A stretch of 16,337 nt of DNA. It comes from Butyricicoccus_A sp945486175 (GTDB taxonomy: Bacteria; Bacillota; Clostridia; Oscillospirales; Butyricicoccaceae). The stretch is taken from assembly GCA_945829445.1 (NCBI GenBank), contig CALZUY010000047.1:1-16337 (forward strand), given 5' to 3'. Position 1 is the first letter of the stretch. Each line of letters starts with the position of its first letter. This document shows positions 13,987 through 16,337 of the stretch, piece after piece. The translations under genes and the position numbers were made by a program. Below the pieces are notes generated by a model. It saw only the letters and a program-made list of their open reading frames with translations. It did not search any database and had not been told where the DNA came from.

Positions 13987-14020
13987 AAACACCGGAAGGG
14001 AAAGCCTTCCGGTGTTTTTT
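13987..14020 (+). terminator. Strong intrinsic terminator at end of forward block
   Basis: ACACCGGAAGG (13989-13999) and CCTTCCGGTGT (14005-14015) form a perfect 11-bp stem with a GAAAG loop, followed by TTTTT. Flanking AA and TT can extend the stem. Confidence 0.93.
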
Positions 14021-14081
14021 CATATTCAGACGGCGGCCGGCGTGAAAATCAGGCCGCGGGATCTTTTTATAAAAAAAAAAT

Positions 14082-14118
14082 AAAAAAGAAAGGCCCGCAG
14101 GATATCGTCCTGCGGGCC
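14082..14118 (-). terminator. Strong intrinsic terminator of the inositol operon (- strand)
   Basis: Read on the - strand, GGCCCGCAGGA (14118-14108) pairs with TCCTGCGGGCC (14102-14092) across a 5-base loop, followed by TTTCTTTTTT. The preceding CTGAGCC-T-GGCTCAG (14124-14138) forms a second small hairpin, and the T-run continues as a long A/T tract to about 14066. Confidence 0.92.
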
Positions 14119-14163
14119 TCTGACTGAGCCTGGCTCAGCCCGAATGGGTTTTTGACCGGAAAA

Positions 14164-15054
14164 TTACTTGCAGTATCTCTGGATATGCTTTGCAGTCTCT
14201 TCAGCAGCGGTCTTGATGTTCTCTTCGGTGCTCAGCTCGTAGTAATCCGGACGGAAGACTTCCATGGTGATGAAGCCGTTCTCGAAATCATAGCCGATAG
14301 CCTTCAGAGTGTCAGCGAAACGCTTGTGGTCCAGGCAGCCGCGCGGATCAGACGGCCACAGACGCTTTGCGTCGGTGTTGTAACCAGCACCAGCCGGAAC
14401 ATCCTCGGTGTCGTTCAGATGCCATACAAAGATCTTGTTGCCATCAGCCTTCTCCAGCTTGGACCAGTCGGAACGCATACCATTGAAATGGTACTGGTCG
14501 AGGGTGACACCCATCAGCGGGGAGTCAACCAGCTTGACGATTTCATAAGCATCGTCGAAGGTGTTGATGGACATGGACGGAGCACCGCAGAACTCGAGGG
14601 ACAGCTTCAGGCCGGTCGGCTCGCACTTCTTAACCATTTCCTTCAGGACAGCAACAGCGTCGTCGCGGATTTCCTGACGGGTAGCTTCGATGCCTTTTTC
14701 AGCCAGATCGCAGGACGGAACAACAACGACCATGTGGCAGTCCAGAGCAGCGCACTTAGCAATGATATCGTCCAGCTCATCCATGACAGCTTTCTTCTCT
14801 TCTTCGGTCTGCTTCATGTTAAAGAAGCAGAGTGCATTGTAAGACAGCGGAACGATGTCATTTTCCTTCATGTAAGCGTTCAGAGCTTCCAGAGTGCCGC
14901 CCTCTTCGAGGTACTTAGCCAGGCAGTCGAAACGGATGTCGATGCCCTTGAAGCCATACTTCACGCAGTTTTCCAGATCCTTCATCAGGGACTGATCAGC
15001 ACAGCCGCGGTTGCCGTCCCAAGTGCAGCCTTCATTAAAACCCATCTTAAGCAT
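14164..15054 (-). CDS. Sugar phosphate isomerase/epimerase (AP_endonuc_2 TIM barrel), IolE/IolI-like
   Basis: The 296-residue protein is a xylose-isomerase-like TIM barrel. The metal ligands of the family are visible: Glu154 (SLEFCG), Asp186 (LDQYHF, with His189), His212 (WHLND) and Glu265 (MEVFRPDYY), with Arg268 near the phosphate or substrate end. Members include inosose dehydratase IolE and inosose isomerase IolI of myo-inositol breakdown and many unassigned sugar epimerases. The exact substrate cannot be fixed from sequence alone. The neighbour directly upstream on the same strand is an inositol 2-dehydrogenase-like gene, so a 2-keto-inositol substrate is a reasonable inference. AAGGAGA (15063-15069, - strand) sits 8 bases from ATG 15054. 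Codon use is of a highly expressed type (AAG, GAC, CTG). Confidence 0.9.
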   Translation of the reverse strand: MLKMGFNEGCTWDGNRGCADQSLMKDLENCVKYGFKGIDIRFDCLAKYLEEGGTLEALNAYMKENDIVPLSYNALCFFNMKQTEEEKKAVMDELDDIIAKCAALDCHMVVVVPSCDLAEKGIEATRQEIRDDAVAVLKEMVKKCEPTGLKLSLEFCGAPSMSINTFDDAYEIVKLVDSPLMGVTLDQYHFNGMRSDWSKLEKADGNKIFVWHLNDTEDVPAGAGYNTDAKRLWPSDPRGCLDHKRFADTLKAIGYDFENGFITMEVFRPDYYELSTEENIKTAAEETAKHIQRYCK

Positions 15055-15096
15055 GGTGAAATTCTCCTTATCTGAAATATGTAAGAAATGATACGA

Positions 15097-16113
15097 TTAC
15101 TTCTTGTAGAAGTCCGGGGTGCCGCCGGTAACAACCTTTTCAGCTACGCCGGTAGTCTGGGACTTAACCAGTGCGTCAGCAGTGATGGAAGCAACATAGC
15201 CATCCCAGGCAGAAGAACCGCCGGTCTCGCCCTTGAGTGCGTGGTCAACCCAGTCCTGAATCTCAACGTCATAGGAATCCATAAAGCGGAGAATCCAGTT
15301 GTCCTCGATCTTGGTGGAAACGTTGTTTGCATAACGTACGGTCGGGAAGGACGGGCACGGCAGGTTGATAACGCCGTTTTCGCAGACAACTTCACAGTTG
15401 ATGTCGTAGCCGAAGCCGCAGTTTACGTTAACTTCCAGAACGGTAACGATACCGGTCTTGGTCTTCATGATCATGATCTGCGGATCCTTCAGGCCTTCAT
15501 GAGCCTTGGAAGAAGTCTTCGGCATGATGCACTGAACTTCATCCCACTCATCATTGATCAGCCACGGCAGAACATCGATCTCATGGATTGCGGTATCGGT
15601 AACAGCCATAGCGGTGGTGTAGCTCGGATCAACGCCGTCAGCACGATGGGTGCACTTCAGAACCATCGGAGCACCGAACTTGCCTTCGTCGATCAGTTCC
15701 TTGACCTGCTTGTAGCCACGGTCATAACGGCGCATGAAGCCAACCTGTACGAGGTGCTTGCCGCCTGCCATCTCGGCGTCAACGATTTCCTTGCACTCTG
15801 CAGCGGTGTTGGTCAGCGGCTTCTCAGTGAATACCGGCTTGCCAGCAGCGATAGCCTGCAGAACCGGATCCTTGTGGAAAGCGCCCGGAGTGGTAACAAC
15901 TACTGCGTTAACGTCAGGATCGTTGATTGCAGCAGCGGAATCGGTGTAAACCTTGGTGCCTTCGCCAGCGATTTCAGCGCCCTTCTTTGCGCCTGCCTCG
16001 AAGACGTCGCATACAGCGACAACCTTTGCGTTCTTGATTCTGTTCTGAATGCGGTCAATGTGCTGCTGGCCGATCATACCACAGCCGATCAGGGCAATTC
16101 TCAGTTCATCCAT
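15097..16113 (-). CDS. iolG: Gfo/Idh/MocA family oxidoreductase, inositol 2-dehydrogenase-like
   Basis: IolG oxidises myo-inositol to 2-keto-myo-inositol (scyllo-inosose) with NAD+. The 338-residue frame has an N-terminal Rossmann domain with GCGMIG (10-15) and VCDVFEAGA after strand 2, then EKPL (Lys98). The substrate domain carries DTAIHEIDVLPWLI, with Asp173 and His177 in the place of the catalytic Asp/His pair of Bacillus IolG (residues shifted by one). RADG (157-160) also fits the family. Activity on other cyclitols or sugars cannot be excluded. The start is ATG 16113, with GGAGGT (16126-16121) 7 bases upstream; 68 further in-frame codons lie in the promoter region and were not used. The isomerase gene follows 42 bases downstream and is probably co-transcribed. 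Confidence 0.93.
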   Translation of the reverse strand: MDELRIALIGCGMIGQQHIDRIQNRIKNAKVVAVCDVFEAGAKKGAEIAGEGTKVYTDSAAAINDPDVNAVVVTTPGAFHKDPVLQAIAAGKPVFTEKPLTNTAAECKEIVDAEMAGGKHLVQVGFMRRYDRGYKQVKELIDEGKFGAPMVLKCTHRADGVDPSYTTAMAVTDTAIHEIDVLPWLINDEWDEVQCIMPKTSSKAHEGLKDPQIMIMKTKTGIVTVLEVNVNCGFGYDINCEVVCENGVINLPCPSFPTVRYANNVSTKIEDNWILRFMDSYDVEIQDWVDHALKGETGGSSAWDGYVASITADALVKSQTTGVAEKVVTGGTPDFYKK

Positions 16114-16138
16114 GTCAAAAACCTCCAAATCATAAGTG

Positions 16139-16151
16139 TGAAACCGTTCCA
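16139..16151 (-). promoter_or_regulatory. Candidate operator in the iolG leader
   Basis: On the - strand TGGAACGGTTTCA (16151-16139) is a near-perfect 13-bp palindrome, one base short of the LacI/CcpA-type TGNAANCGNTTNCA. It would lie about 20-35 bases past the transcription start, a roadblock position. The outer repeat GGTTTC/GAAACC (16156-16161 and 16140-16145) may add a hairpin. No regulator gene is in the window. Confidence 0.35.
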
Positions 16152-16179
16152 ACCAGGTTTCCTTTGTTGTTGTACACCC

Positions 16180-16208
16180 AGTATAACGCAATTTCTTGTG
16201 CAAATCAA
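16180..16208 (-). promoter_or_regulatory. Sigma-A promoter of the inositol operon
   Basis: On the - strand TTGATT (16208-16203), a 17-base spacer and TATACT (16185-16180). The start of transcription would be near 16173, about 60 bases before ATG 16113. The -10 matches 5 of 6 and the spacing is ideal. Confidence 0.8.
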
Positions 16209-16276
16209 TGCGTATTTTTGATAAAAAAGAGTTTTGTTTGTACAGAAATACCAGACAACTGCGTTTTTTTAGACTA

Positions 16277-16290
16277 TTTGACGCGTGAAA
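16277..16290. promoter_or_regulatory. Palindromic site upstream of the inositol promoter
   Basis: TTTGACGCGTGAAA is palindromic except for the two symmetric G/G positions, with ACGCGT at its centre. It lies about 70 bases upstream of the iolG -35 in an AT-rich stretch (16209-16337) that holds no gene I can see. It has the look of a LacI-family or similar operator but could be chance. Confidence 0.3.
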
Positions 16291-16337
16291 AGAGGGAAAA
16301 ACTGAAAAAATCAACAAAATCTCAACTTTTTTCGGTT

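Noticed and set aside
14152..16221. Two long + strand frames (307 and 377 residues) opposite the inositol genes
   Set aside because: They are antisense shadows; the - strand frames carry full metal-site and Rossmann motifs with good ribosome sites.
16114..16317. 68-codon N-terminal extension of the IolG-like protein
   Set aside because: It runs through the sigma-A promoter and ribosome site, and its translation is unlike a Rossmann protein.
1..16337. CRISPR arrays, insertion sequences, tRNA or rRNA genes, phage genes
   Set aside because: No regularly spaced repeats, transposase motifs, cloverleaf-like or rRNA sequences were noticed on either strand.

Overview
The window reads as ordinary chromosome from a low-to-mid GC Gram-positive anaerobe of the class Clostridia, most likely in the Oscillospirales/Butyricicoccaceae neighbourhood of gut butyrate producers. 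Support comes from strong AGGAGG-type ribosome sites before nearly every gene, housekeeping genes in Firmicutes-type order, a Rex redox repressor, a CD1247-type acidic zinc-ribbon protein, a DUF6514-like small protein and a Cys/Gly-rich 'chorion-like' peptide of the kind seen in Clostridia. The placement below class level is an inference. No rRNA, tRNA, CRISPR array, insertion sequence or phage gene was seen.

Region 1 (1-4310, + strand): a tightly packed operon of polA (5' end cut by the window edge), a degenerate low-molecular-weight phosphatase-like protein, rimI, a small membrane protein and tsaD. Most junctions overlap or nearly touch, and a weak terminator follows tsaD. Region 2 (4311-6507, +): a long leader, then icd (eukaryotic-type NADP isocitrate dehydrogenase) and rex, closed by a strong terminator. 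An NADPH-producing enzyme is thus co-transcribed with an NADH/NAD+ sensor.

Region 3 (6591-7954, +): three small genes: a 50-residue peptide with 12 cysteines, a two-helix membrane protein with a C-terminal zinc ribbon, and a DUF2798 membrane protein. Between the last two lie two terminator-like hairpins and a possible short leader or small RNA. Region 4 (7944-10801): a GH18-like protein on the - strand, divergent from an endonuclease IV-fold TIM barrel protein and an M24 Xaa-Pro peptidase on the + strand.

Region 5 (10774-14020, +): efp from its own promoter, the acidic zinc-ribbon protein, a divergent ECF sigma-like protein with a long C-terminal tail, a YqeY/GatB-type protein, and two small proteins. 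Region 6 (14082-16337, - strand): a two-gene operon of an inositol 2-dehydrogenase-like oxidoreductase (iolG) and a sugar phosphate isomerase/epimerase, with a clear sigma-A promoter, candidate operators and a strong terminator. It converges on region 5.

I did not find a clearly new multi-gene system. The observations most worth a second look are the phosphatase-like protein whose catalytic cysteine is replaced by aspartate, the 12-cysteine peptide, the sigma-like protein with a basic tail, the double-terminator intergenic region, and the leader before icd.
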